From assembly GCA_001247695.2 (NCBI GenBank), contig LGRX02014126.1, positions 1 through 64,000 of the forward strand: a stretch of DNA of 64,000 nucleotides, given 5' to 3'. The DNA is from Cymbomonas tetramitiformis. Lineage: Eukaryota; Chlorophyta; Pyramimonadophyceae; Pyramimonadales; Pyramimonadaceae. The notes below the pieces were generated by a model. The model was given only the letters and a program-made list of their open reading frames with translations. It was not told the DNA's origin and made no database searches. Of this stretch, positions 29,990 to 40,602 are shown piece by piece (the first letter of the stretch is position 1; each line of letters starts with the position of its first letter). Position numbers and translations under genes: made by a program.

Positions 29990-31662
29990 ATGACACTGCA
30001 CCGGCTCCACGCCTTCGTCACGTTCACCAACGACACCACGTGGGACTTCCTGGTGGGCACAGGTCCCCTGAAGAACGCGTTGAAGCTCACCATCGACCTC
30101 TACCGGGGTATCGCCACCTCTGAGGCCGCGGTATCGTTGGGCATGAGGGAGAAAGTCACGCTACCACTGATTGAGCTGACGCCGTCCGCCGACGTGAGGA
30201 GCAAACGGAACGAGGACCCCAGGGTGTGCCTGGCGACGGAGATCTTTGACGACCGTGCTCCGCCACGACACGAGGCTGCGCTTGCTGAGGCGGTGGGAGA
30301 GGACCGTCTGGCCCTTTCAGGAGAACGATGTGCATTCTCACAAGGACATCCTGAGCTAGCTCACCTCCTGGAGTCGTTCCTGGAGGAGCTCAGACTGAAG
30401 AGGTTCAACCAGGAGGAGCGGGAGATGCTCGACGCACGTTGCCAGTCCATGGTGGAAGCAGGTGTATTACGACCCAGCTCCCTGATGCAAGCCGAGCTCA
30501 CTGGACGAATCAGCCTGCACGCCGAGAGCTCCAGGTTCAAACCACCTGCGCCTGGTACATCCGTGACGGACCAGATGTTGGGCCTGCTGCAAGCGACATC
30601 GTGCAGTCAACGAGAGGCTAATGTGGCGACCAGGAGCGAGTGGTCTGATGCTGAGGAGCCAGTGAGCGCGACGCCCATCACGCCGGCAAGGCTGATGGCA
30701 ACCCAGACCGACCCTCGCTACCCAGATATGACGCAGGAGCAGGAAGCTGGGAGCGACACAGAGTATGTGTTGGCCAGCACGCAACCGTGGGCGGGTATGG
30801 CAGTGAACCCATGGGACAGTGAGAACAAGGATGGCAGCTGGTCTCAGCAGCGCTTGTATGTCGATCGCACTGGCTATGCTCGCTTGTGCACACTTTGCGA
30901 GGAGGACGAAGAGGACGTACCCGAAGCAGACTTCGTGCGCGTCACGTTCGCACGCTGTGGGGATAAGAAGGACGTCCTGGAGACGGAGCTGCTGTGGCCC
31001 GACTTCACGTTGATGGACCATCAGAAGGTCGACAAGGAGACGAAAGTGGCCTCAGACACCTGGGCCACGCGTGCGAGTTGGAGGAAGGACAGCGACCAGG
31101 TCGCGCTTCCTGACTGCCAGGCCCATCGAGACGCCGGGCGGTACACCATGGCGGACGTCCAGGAAACCCTCATTGCGCAACAGGTGTACCCCACGGGAGT
31201 CGTGACTGGCACCCTCATGTGGGACAGGAGGGCGCGCCAGTTCTGCGTGCTCAGCGAAAAGACTCGCGTGCAGTGGGAGCTCGTGGAGAAGATGGTACGT
31301 CACACCATGGCTGGCAGTGCCAGCATGAGCCCCATGTGCAGGGTGACTGGCGACGTGGCGAGTTCCAGCTGCCTTTCTACTACGAGGGGGACCAGCGCTG
31401 GCGATATCAGCCCCTGAAGTACGTCCAGAAGGTGGACATTACTAACCTCCGAGCTCGCCTGAAGGTGAAGTACGACGAGGTGGTGGCCGGTGAGCAAGCC
31501 ATCCCGCTGCTGACGCTATCAGATGTGACGTGCAAAGTGGGAAAGTTCTACCCGGTGACAGATGGAGAAGGGGGGGATGGTGAAGTGTTCAGCACCAACG
31601 CCGCCGCCCTGGAGTTTCTGCACTTGGGGGAGGGCAGGGTGATGCTCGCCGCATGCAAGACA
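29990..31662 (+). pseudogene. Gypsy B1 protease end and downstream polyprotein
   Basis: Resumes B1 exactly after the A1 insertion: MTLHRLHAFVTF and LVGTGPLKNALKL match B2 at 50150-50230, and ICLATEIFDD-like (CLATEIFDD) matches CLTTEIFFG. The rest aligns loosely to B2 up to FYPVTDGEGG...LHLGEGR (B2: FYPVEDGLGG...LHLGEGR). The protein is of unknown function beyond the protease. One frameshift (near 31340-31420) is visible. After about 31662 homology to family B stops and element A2 begins; no RT of B1 is present. Confidence 0.7.
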
Positions 31663-31689
31663 GAAGACAGAGCACGGGACGAGCTTGAC

Positions 31690-33091
31690 ACCTACGGAGC
31701 TAGGCGAGACCCGCGCCACCTCGACCGCCGGCCCCCAAGCACAAGACAGTCAGGAGGGATGAGGCGGGGCCATCTGGCCATGCATCAGCGCTGCCAACAT
31801 CAGTGTCCACAGGCAAGACCCCCAGGGGGGACAGTGCAGGGCCATCTGGTTCTGTGCCGCAACCAACCTCAGCCCCGCTGCGCATGAGGCATCAGACGTG
31901 GCCCAATGGGGATTTTGACCCTCAGAGCCGGGAGTATCACCCATCGGTGTTCCAGGGCACCTACGAACCTGAGTCGGACACCAACAGCGAGAACACCATG
32001 GTCGAAGCTCTGACCACTCCCAGCTGCACGCCGACTGTATCAGAGTACCAGGCGAGCGTGCCAGGCCTTCTTTGGAGCTTCAAGGAGTACACCCTGCAGG
32101 ACCAGCAGAAGAGATTCTTGGAGCGAGCGGCGGGTATCTTCGGGTCCGACCAGGCCTGGCACCAGCGTTACGTCGAACTGGACGTATTCTTCAGTGACCT
32201 GGCGGTATGCTCCCTGACTCAGGGCTATCTGGAGAACACGCATGGCGAGGCCATCGCGTTGAAGCAGGCGCCGAGTGAGACCGCGGCAGAGTACTTTTCA
32301 CGGTTGGAGACCCGCATGGCCTCGGTCAACTTCCTGGCTGGCAGGGTCCCCAACTGCGTGGAGATGTCCAACCTGTCCATGCTCTCCACGTACCGCCGAG
32401 GGCTGAAGTATGCGTCCAAGGTGATGCGGCGCCTCAGGGCCATCCACCTGGACGTCTCCAAGCCAGAGGAGTGGGAAAGGAAGGCTGCCTCCGACGACAT
32501 CCCGGGCACCCACAACGCCCTGCTGAAGATACGGGAGATCGCTGAGGAGGTGGAGAATGACATAGATACGGAGACAGCTCAGAGGCGTACTGCAGACCGC
32601 CCCCCCGAACTGTCTCCTTTGCAAGCCCATCTCCCCGTCCCCCCTTCTTCAGGCGCACCCCCTCCTCAAACCGCCCAGCGCTCGCCATGCTGGAGAACGG
32701 GCCCACTACTGCCGCTGCCGCAGCGGTCACCCCGTTACCACCACCACCTGGTCTCTCCCGCACTGACACGCCGAGGGTTCGCCGGTGTTTCGCCTGCGGT
32801 TCCACGGAGCACATCGTCCGCAACTGCACGGACGAGGCCAAGCTGAAGGAGTGGAGAGCCAACGCCCCTGCCCGGCTGGCAAACTCTCCTGGATTCGTGG
32901 CCGCTGTCGTCTGGGCCATCGAACAGCAGGAGGACCTCTCCCGGGTGGACGGCGTTCCTGAGGAGTTCTCCGAGGAGGTTTTGGCGCTCGCAAGCTGTGA
33001 GGACGAGCAGGGCTACCAGACCCTGGCGGCACTCGCTGGCATCGAACTCGTGGAGGGTGACGGCCTCCCCCCAGTTGAAGATGACGAATGA
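31690..33091 (+). CDS. Element A2 gag with CCHC zinc knuckle
   Basis: The frame starts with a Pro/Ser-rich region (DEAGPSGHASALPTS), then helical capsid blocks (SFKEYTLQDQQKRFLERAAG, WHQRYVELDVFFSDLAV, AAEYFSRLETRMASVNFLAG). A frameshift near 32700 leads into the perfect zinc knuckle CFACGSTEHIVRNC (32783-32824) and an acidic tail ending at 33091. It is homologous to A1 gag (25782-29780) but shorter, without GHA arrays. It lies directly against the end of B1 with no 5' LTR, so A2 is 5' truncated. Gag would form the particle and bind element RNA. Confidence 0.8.
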
Positions 33092-33500
33092 CCGGCCGGC
33101 GACCAGTCCCCGACCCTGCCCTTCGGGGAAGTGAGGTCGTCCCCGACCCTGCCCTTCGGGGAAGTGAGGTCGCCCCCTGGCGATCAGACCCTCTCCACCC
33201 AGGAGAAGCGGTCAGAACCAGAAGAACCCCGACGCGCACGAGGACGCAGAGATCCTTGGGGCCATCGACCCCATCCCAAGAGCGTGGCCTTCACCTCTGG
33301 GACACGCCTGCGACACACCTACCGCTCAGCTGGTGCCCCGCCACTACTACCAGGGGATGACCTGACCAGCCACCCCCTTGCAGAAAGTGGCCCTTTCGAC
33401 GAACCGTCCCTACCTCTCGATGATGGCCCTGCATATACACAGGCAAGAATCGAGGGTCGGAGGGGCCGGTGAGTCCCCCGACATAGGCCCCCCGTCATGG
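33092..33500 (+). other. A2 inter-ORF spacer with a 33-bp tandem duplication
   Basis: A 31- to 33-bp phrase containing CCCCGACCCTGCCCTTCGGGGAAGTGAGGTCG is repeated twice at 33106-33171. Short open frames exist, but none has a recognisable domain. It corresponds to the gag-linker junction of A1. Confidence 0.4.
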
Positions 33501-35219
33501 GTGGCAACCTTGGAGAACCCCGTGATCCCCGCCCCCAGTCGCGCGCTGTTCTGCCATTACCAAATTATCAGTCCAACCTCGCGGATACGCGGAAGAGGCT
33601 AATAACTGCGTGGCATTGGAAGAGGGAGCTGTACTCCCTACCCCTTGAGGTCGCCATGCAAAAGGTCCGCAGAGCTCTGCGTAAATCCCCAGAAGCTGCT
33701 AAAGCTCTGGTGGATAAGATGTGGGAGCGCACCCGCAGTCGCATACGCTCTGGGAGCCGATCACCGGACGGAGGAGCACGTGAGCCGCGCCAACCAGCTG
33801 GCGGAGAGAATGCGTATCGCCCGCGAACCTCAAGATCGCAGAGAGGGTCATCAGCGCATGGCATTGTGGCACCTTCTCTCGCACGACGGCCGCCAACAAG
33901 CCCTCGAGCCCTTGGGCATCAGCTCCTCCGACCTCTACGCGGCATGGAGGGAGCTGTCACCCGCCGAGCAGCTGGAGGCGATCGCCACCTCGAGTCCGGA
34001 CTCTTCCCCCGGCAACAGACTGTGGGAAAAGGAGGGCGTGCGAAGAGCAGCAGCGAGGTCTTCGGCATCTCTCTGCACCCTGGACACTGAAGTGGGCACG
34101 ATACCCGGGACGACAGGGGATGTGGGCCTGCCTGGCGCCTGGTGCAGTCTGCACGCGGTACATCAGTACAAGATGAGGAAGCTGGGCCCCAGCCCTTTAG
34201 GCGCATCTCCTTCCTCGCCCCCGCTGGACGAACCCACCCCGGAGGGGACCTCTTCGCTCCACGCCGCTGACGCGCCGACCACCCCGGGAGGAAACCTTGA
34301 AGATCCACCCGACCGCGCTCAATCTTCGCTCGAAGTGGCAGAGGAGACCTCTACCTCCAGTTCGCTCTGCTTCACCCAGCAGATGACCACCGTCAAGACG
34401 CACGAAGCAGAGGACGTGCTGCCCCGCCTGGACAGCCACCCCATCGCTGAAGACCCCGGAGCAATGGAAGAAGACTCCTCGGTCGATTCGCTCCGCTACA
34501 CCCAGCAGATGGCGGCAGCTGGGACCCATGAGGCGAGGGCTGAAGGGAACCACCTGAGCTCCCACCAACTCGCCCTCGACCCCTCCACCAGCAGCCCCCA
34601 GCAGAGTGACGAGGATCCCCTTAACCACAGTGGGACCCCCCACACCAGTCTCACCACCAGTGCCACTACCCATGTGAGCCCCACAGTGAGCGGTACTACC
34701 CACGTGAGCCCCACAGCAAGTGGCACAACCCATGTGAGCCCTACAGTGAGCACTACCCACGTGGGCCCTACCACCAGCGGCACCACTCATGTGAGCCCCA
34801 CTGCCAGCGATACCACTCATGTGAGCCCCACCGCCAGCGATACCACTCATGTCAGCCCCACCCCGAACGAATGCATTTCAACGGGCGCCCTGCTGACAGC
34901 GAGCGCAGACAATCTCATCAGCCACCCGACCGAAGACATCGACTTGCTGGATGAGGAGTTCTACGCCGCGTGTAGGCAAACGGCGAAGGAGTGTCGCGAC
35001 GCCTCGGACAATCTTCTCCCCAACCTCAAGTGCAAAAGCATACGCACGGATGGGGGAGTTCAGTGGAAGACCGACATTGAGGGGACTCTCGCAGCGGCGC
35101 ATGACGAAGAGGGACCGCTGCTGCTGGTGTTCTACGCGACCCTCAGAGGGCACACGGTCAAGGTGTTGATTGACTCGATCGGGAGCCTCCGACAACTTCA
35201 TCTCGGAGCAGAGTGCTAA
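33501..35219 (+). pseudogene. Element A2 linker protein, Thr/His repeats and broken protease
   Basis: Overlapping frames (33497-34090, then 33645-35219) encode a basic helical part (WHWKRELYSLPLEVAMQKV, LYAAWRELSPAEQ), two related SLCFTQQM / SLRYTQQM blocks, a TTHVSPTASG-type decapeptide array (34650-34865), and the protease start up to VKVLIDS. At 35177-35181 four extra bases (a TCGA/TCG duplication) lie inside the catalytic Asp-Ser-Gly, so the frame is lost there and continues in the frame starting at 35170 (GASDNFIS). The protease is therefore dead in this copy. The order matches A1 22324-25740. Confidence 0.75.
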
Positions 35220-37010
35220 GCGATGTGGCCTCACGACGCGGGCTGGCTCCGAGATGCGAGTCACCCTAGCGGACGGATCTGTGAAGATCACAGGCGCCAC
35301 CGCGTACGCCAAGTTTAACACGCACACTACCACGGGCACCTACACGGAGAACGCCCTGGCCCTTCGGATTCTTCCCCTGGGCATACAAGTGGACGTTATT
35401 CTCGGCGGAAGATGGCTGCGCAGCCACTCCCCCGTAACCCTGGGTTATGAGGGAAACGGTGCTGTGTCCTTCCTCAGAAAGTCCCGCGGCGGCAAGACTG
35501 GAGATCGCGTCACCATCACAGGTTGCTCTCCTGGGAAGGCACCTGGAGACAAGTCTCCAAAGGGCACTGCTTGTGCGGGATTGGTGGACGAAGTGTTTCT
35601 GACCCCTGCCCAGCTGAAGAAGTACTTGGTGTACGCGGAAACGCAAAAGATGCGCGGCAACGATGACCCCGAGATACAACCCGCCTGGCTCATGATGGCC
35701 GAGAAATCCCAAGGCGATAAGACCTCCGCCTTCGCAGCGACGGCCGTCGACACTGAAGATGCCAGACCTGCTGCGGATACTGAAGACGCGGACGTGGACC
35801 CCGAGTGGACTCTCAAGTTCCAAGACTTCTGGGGCCCGGAGTATGAGAAGGAGATGACGACTGCCCTGCCGGACATCGATGGTCTGAGACACGACCCTCA
35901 AGACGAGGCCAACATTCACCTGGACCCTGAGCTGAGCAAAAAGGGGCCACCTTGTCAGCGCATCTACAAGAAGTCCGCGGAGGAACTCCGCCAACTCCGA
36001 GAGCGCGTTGAGACCTTGATGTCCAAGGGTTATATCCGACCCTCGTCCAGTCCATACGCCGCTCCCTGCCTGATGGTCCCCAAACCAGGGAATCCCAAGG
36101 AGTTGCGACTGGTGATCGATTATCGACTCCTCAATCGCCAGACAGTGAAGGACAAGTACCCTCTCCCGGACATCCAGATGATGTTCGACGAGATGCAGGG
36201 TGCTAAATTCTTCGCCTCATTCGACGCGGTGGATGGCTTCTGGCAGGTCCCGATGGCCCCAGGAGATGTTGAGAAGACTGCCTTCACCACCCAGATGGGA
36301 TCATATGAGTGGTTGGTCATGCCACAAGGGCTGCAGAACTCTCCGTCTCAATATCAACGACGGATGCAGCAGGCTCTGGGTCATCTCCCTTTCGTCCGCA
36401 TCTTCATTGACGACGTGGTCGTTTTCAGCAACACCGCCGCTGAACACTACGAACACGTCAAGCAGCTGCTTCTGACGTGCAGGGAGAAGGGCGTCTTCCT
36501 GAAGAGGTCCAAGCAAGTGCCAACTGCTGAAGAAGTCCCTGCGCTTCCTTGGTCACTGCATCTCTGCGGATGGCTGCAGACCCCAACATGATAAGGTGGC
36601 TGCGGTAAGGGACTGGCCCGAGCTGGAGACAGTCACCCACGTCAGGCAGTTCCTGGGTCTGGCGGGGTACTATCGCAGATTCATACACTGCTTCTCCGAG
36701 ATCGCCCAACCCCTCACCCGGCTGACCAAGTCAGACGTACCCTGGGAATGGGGCCCCATGCATGCAGCAGTGGGCTTTCGAGGAGCTGAAGAAGGCCCTC
36801 ACCTCAGCACCAGTACTCGCCTTACCCAAGATCAAGGGTGCCACAGACGGTACAGCACCTTTCGTGGTGCAGACGGACGCCAGCGGCATCGCCCTTGGGG
36901 GAGTACTGATGCAGGACAATGGGGATGGCATTGGCCTGCGCGTGATAGCGTATGAGAGCCGCCAGTTCTCAGCCGCCGAGCAGAACTACCACACCGGTGA
37001 ACGAGAACTA
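35182..37010 (+). pseudogene. Element A2 protease end, reverse transcriptase and RNase H start
   Basis: Protease C-terminus (VTLADGS, LGIQVDVILGGRWLRS) leads into Ty3/gypsy RT: GYIRPSSSPYAAPCLMVPKP, LVIDYRLLNRQT, FASFDAVDGFWQVPMA, PQGLQNSPSQYQRRM, catalytic FIDDVVVFS, with the full N-terminal RT segment that A1 lacks. Frameshifts near 36515 and 36755 break the thumb and connection. Further on LGLAGYYRRFIH, VVQTDASGIALGG and YHTGEREL mark RNase H, which is cut at 37009-37010 by a MITE. RT and RNase H would make cDNA from the element RNA in cytoplasmic particles. Confidence 0.85.
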
Positions 37011-37539
37011 CAGTAGGTCGCGGTCTATAAGAAATGGTATCTACAAGAAACCAGCCGCTAGTTTTCTCTCCAAAAGTTAGAAAAAACGGTAAGAAATCAC
37101 CCGCTAGATTTTCCATGGGAGAGGTCTTGAAAATCCTCCGATTAAGAAAAAACTGACGCTAGACGGATTCATCAACCTAATCAGTATATATAGTCCAAAC
37201 ATATAGGGTTTATTTATCAATCATATAGGGCTTATTTGACAGTTAACAGTGTTCATCCACCGCAGTAATCGTCCGCCATACCATGCATGCCACGGGTGGC
37301 CGAATTACAAATGTGGAGAATAAAGTATCAGCCCGGCTCGGCAGATAAGAAATCAACGCTGAGCTCCAACCTACCTGGCATCTCATGTCAAAATTAACAA
37401 AAACTCGACGCTATGCGTGACAAATATGGCATCCTCCAATAAGAAATTCACGACGCTAGAGACGAAAATCTGGGACCGTCAGATTAAGCGACCAGCGCTA
37501 GCGAAAATTTTACTTTTTCTTATAGACCGCGACTTACTG
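37011..37539. mobile_element. 529-bp MITE (Tc1/mariner type) in A2 RNase H
   Basis: Inverted ends CAGTAGGTCGCGGTC... and ...GACCGCGACTTACTG extend about 27 bp (CTATAAGAAA next), and TA flanks both sides (37009-37010 and 37540-37541). Taking it out with one TA restores the RNase H frame in phase. The interior is non-coding, with repeated CGCTAG motifs (for example GACGCTAGACGG, ACCAGCGCTAGCG). It shares the CAGTA terminus and TA target with the MITEs at 14246 and 60868, but the interior differs. Confidence 0.8.
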
Positions 37540-38016
37540 TAGGTGCCCTGCACCACTGTACCACAGTTACCTGGCGGCACTATCTCATTTTCACCAACTT
37601 CCGCATTCAAGGCGATCACCGCCCCCTTGAATGGCTGATGGAACCTGGTAGGGAGCTCAGCCGCAGGCAGGCGCGCTGGTATATGAATCTTGTGGAGGTG
37701 GGGGTCCCGCGCATGGAGTACATCAAAGGGGCGCTACTGCTGGTACCCGACGCCTTGTCTAGACGACCTGACTTCAAAGACAAGGACGTCCGCGAGGGTT
37801 TGAAGAAAGCAGGAGTGATCGACCCCACCTCGGACCTGCCGAAAGACCCACTGGCAACTCTGAAGTCTGAGTGCTTCTCCAGCGCGCCACCCGCAGCCCA
37901 TCCCCACTGGGCCCAGACGGTTGACTGCTGGCTTTCAGCAGTGGAGACCCTCTCCGTGGCGGAGCAGGCCATGGGCTTGGGGGAGACCATCGCCCTCGTC
38001 AACCCGAAGCTCTATT
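37540..38016 (+). CDS. Element A2 RNase H C-terminus and linker
   Basis: Continues RNase H after the MITE: CTTVTWRHYL, DHRPLEWLMEPGRELSRRQARWYM and KGALLLVPDALSRRPD, all closely matching A1 near 21390-21170. It is followed by a linker (EGLKKAGVIDPTSDLPKDPL) that in A1 is extended by GHA repeats but here is short. It stops at 38016, 32 bp before the start codon of the methyltransferase-integrase frame; in A1 the two parts are joined through the repeats. Confidence 0.8.
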
Positions 38017-38048
38017 GAGGGGCGAAAGGGGATGACCTCGACTTCGAC

Positions 38049-40412
38049 ATGCCTGGCTGGCCCGAAGCCAAAGGTGTGAAGCCGACAGAAACCCCACGCG
38101 ACCCCCCTGACCGAGCTTCACCTCAGATGAGGATAACGAGAAGCATGTCACGGACTGGAAAGGCTTCTGCGACCCCAGCACCCCCACAGTCAGTACTGCG
38201 GAAGACGCAAACGCCTACACCACGGGCTGATGCATCGACAGCGCCTGCTGACAAGACACCCGCGAGTTCATCACCCCCAGAGAAGGCACCCCAGCAGTCA
38301 GCACCATCATCGACCTTTTCCCCACGAAAGCGACGAGATCGTCACCCGGAGGACCCGCAGAACTGGCGCGTTCGCGCAGAGTACTCCTCGAAGTACATCG
38401 ACAAGTTCGGGCCCTTCGACGTGGACGCCTGTTGCGACTTCGGTGGCCGCAACAGACAAGCGGATCGATTCTGGACTGACTGCCTCTCTGAGAAATGGAG
38501 GGGTCTTCGGGTCTGGTGCAATCCTCCATACAACTCCAGCCACATTACTGTGGAGGCGATTTTGAACAAGTACATCGCAGAATGGAAGGCAGACCCGGAG
38601 AACACTTCTGCAGTCTTCGTCCTGCCAGATCACCAGTCCAAACTCCCTGCGTGGCGTAAGCTATTCAGAAAGGCTAATATGCAGATCGTGGAAGTCGTCC
38701 CTACTCACGATGACAAAGGCGAGCCCAATCAGTTCTTCGAGAACCCAGACGGGAAGGCCTTCGATCTCCGCTGGCCTGTCTTGATAGTGCACGCCCCTCC
38801 CGCCAAACCACAGCCGGCACGCGTAAGACATCCACGAGCGACCCCAGCTGTGATAAGGAAGGGTGAGGCAGCGGACTTCAGAGACACGATCTCTCAGCAG
38901 TCAGACTCAAAGTTCCTGCGTGCTCTGAAGGCGGAGTACACCCGTGAGGGATCACTTCGTTTGCTGCGGGAAAAGGTGAAGGCAGCGCCACACCAGTGTT
39001 TACAGGACTTCAGACTGGTGGGTGAAGTGGCTTGGAGAACTGCGGCGGGAAGATATCAGTTGGTGCTGGGGGAGGATTCTCCACTTCGGGAGGTGGTGAT
39101 TCGTCATGCCCACGAGTCGCTGTCTTCAGGTCACACTGGAAGAGACAAAACTCTGGAGAGGGTGCTGCGACGCTTTTGGTGGCGTGGTGCTGCGGACGAC
39201 GTGGGCACCTGGGTTGCATCCTGCGCGGTGTGCCAGTCGGTGAGGCCGCGGGGAACCTACCCGGATGGATTGCTAAATCCTCACAGCATCCCGAATAGAC
39301 CGTGGCAAGATGTTGCAGTGGACTTCGTCACCGGCTTACCAGTATCAGAGAGAGGCAATGACGCTTTCGTGGCCTTCACGTGCAAGCTGACGAAGATGGT
39401 CCACGTCATACCGATGAATTTCGGTGACAGCTCTGCAGCCGTGGTGGCCAGAATCTACTTCGATTCGGTGTGGCGCTTGCACGGTGCGCCTATGAAGATT
39501 GTTTCTGACCGCGACCCGCGGTTTCAGGATGCCTTCTGGCAGGAGCTTATGAGACTGATGGGCGTGAAAGTGGCTCGCACCACTCCGTACAACCCTCGGT
39601 CTGACGGGCAGGCGGAGCACATCAATCGGGTCATTGAGGACATGCTCAGGTCCTTCGTGGATGCTAATGTGGAGGACTGGGATTTGTTTACCACTAACGT
39701 GGAGCTCGCGATCAATGACTCCAGAAGTGAATCCTCTGGCTTCACGCCATTTGAGCTGGTGTTTGGATTTTCGCCGCTGTCTCAATTGGACCTCTTCCTG
39801 GAGGCCGCGCAGTCCACCGCTGGACGACGAACAGGGGGAGTGGGTACCGCCCACGAAGTGGCCGCGAAATTTTCGTCGCAACTGCGGGACGCCAGACAAC
39901 GGTTGGAGCTAGCTCAACAACGACAGCGCGAGCAGTTTGATCGCAGGCACGGACAGCGGCAGTATGCTGTCGGGGATCTGGTCTGGATAGAGGCGAAGCA
40001 TCTTACCGAGAAAGTAATGGATCGCTCCATCTGCAGGAAGTTGACTAAACGCTGGCATGGACCAGTCCCTGTAACCGAGCGCTTCTTCAGCGATATGCAA
40101 ATGATCATGCCGGAGGCCGACAGAGGAGCCCCAGTAGCCTACCGCTTACGCCTCCCCCCTCACTGGCGGATACACGACGTGTTCGCTCAACATCGCCTCA
40201 AGCCATACACCAGCGGTCAGGACGCCTTCGCCGCGCGCGACCACTTGGCAGTGCCTGAAGAGGTGGTAGTGGACGGTCAGAAAAAGGCACATGTCGAACC
40301 TCGAACGCACCCTCGCACGTCGAGTGCGATCTGTGCGAGGGAAAGAGGTGGAGGAGTGGAAAGTTCGCTGGACTGGCTACTCCAAAGCCCACGGCCAATG
40401 GAGGACCCGTGA
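38049..40412 (+). CDS. Element A2 N6-adenine methyltransferase fused to integrase
   Basis: An intact 787-residue frame. Residues about 1-100 are a Pro/Ser/Thr linker. Residues about 105-255 are a Dam/phage-type DNA N6-adenine methyltransferase: FGPFDVDACCDFGGRNRQ, then RVWCNPPYNSS with catalytic NPPY near residue 158, and TSAVFVLPDHQ. Residues about 350-400 are the HHCC integrase zinc domain (HESLSSGHTGRDKT...CAVCQ), and the DDE core has Asp near 425 (VDFVTGLP), Asp near 487 (SDRDPRFQD) and Glu near 523 (GQAEHINRV). A basic C-terminal domain follows (FDRRHGQRQYAVGDLVW; HRLKPY). All key residues are present. The methyltransferase would act on adenine in DNA, the integrase on element cDNA, both in the nucleus. 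Confidence 0.85.
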   Translation: MPGWPEAKGVKPTETPRDPPDRASPQMRITRSMSRTGKASATPAPPQSVLRKTQTPTPRADASTAPADKTPASSSPPEKAPQQSAPSSTFSPRKRRDRHPEDPQNWRVRAEYSSKYIDKFGPFDVDACCDFGGRNRQADRFWTDCLSEKWRGLRVWCNPPYNSSHITVEAILNKYIAEWKADPENTSAVFVLPDHQSKLPAWRKLFRKANMQIVEVVPTHDDKGEPNQFFENPDGKAFDLRWPVLIVHAPPAKPQPARVRHPRATPAVIRKGEAADFRDTISQQSDSKFLRALKAEYTREGSLRLLREKVKAAPHQCLQDFRLVGEVAWRTAAGRYQLVLGEDSPLREVVIRHAHESLSSGHTGRDKTLERVLRRFWWRGAADDVGTWVASCAVCQSVRPRGTYPDGLLNPHSIPNRPWQDVAVDFVTGLPVSERGNDAFVAFTCKLTKMVHVIPMNFGDSSAAVVARIYFDSVWRLHGAPMKIVSDRDPRFQDAFWQELMRLMGVKVARTTPYNPRSDGQAEHINRVIEDMLRSFVDANVEDWDLFTTNVELAINDSRSESSGFTPFELVFGFSPLSQLDLFLEAAQSTAGRRTGGVGTAHEVAAKFSSQLRDARQRLELAQQRQREQFDRRHGQRQYAVGDLVWIEAKHLTEKVMDRSICRKLTKRWHGPVPVTERFFSDMQMIMPEADRGAPVAYRLRLPPHWRIHDVFAQHRLKPYTSGQDAFAARDHLAVPEEVVVDGQKKAHVEPRTHPRTSSAICARERGGGVESSLDWLLQSPRPMEDP

Positions 40413-40593
40413 CAAACTCGAACGCGGAGGCCCACTTCAACAACTTCGTGAATTCGAACAAGCGAGACTGCGCATGGAAGCACAAGTTCGCGACGAAGCC
40501 ACACGGCGGCGTGAGCAACGTGGCCGTCATTCTGCTCAAGCTGGAGTGACGCTTGCACATCTCATCACCAACCCCTGCGATGAACTGGACTAG
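40270..40593 (+). CDS. Element A2 chromodomain
   Basis: In a frame shifted against the integrase end, the product from about 40291 reads NLERTLARRVRSVRGKEVEEW, then KVRWTGYSKAHGQWRTRDKL and QLREFE. This is a chromodomain (beta strands, KxxWxGY core, W, C-terminal helix) as found after integrase in chromoviruses, where it steers integration to histone-marked chromatin. A +1 slip near 40280 separates it from the integrase, perhaps a decay mutation. The same domain is half deleted in A1. The frame ends at 40593, 10 bp before the methyltransferase frame. Confidence 0.75.
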   Translation, partial: WTVRKRHMSNLERTLARRVRSVRGKEVEEWKVRWTGYSKAHGQWRTRDKLERGGPLQQLREFEQARLRMEAQVRDEATRRREQRGRHSAQAGVTLAHLITNPCDELD

Positions 40594-40602
40594 CTCGAAC
40601 AG

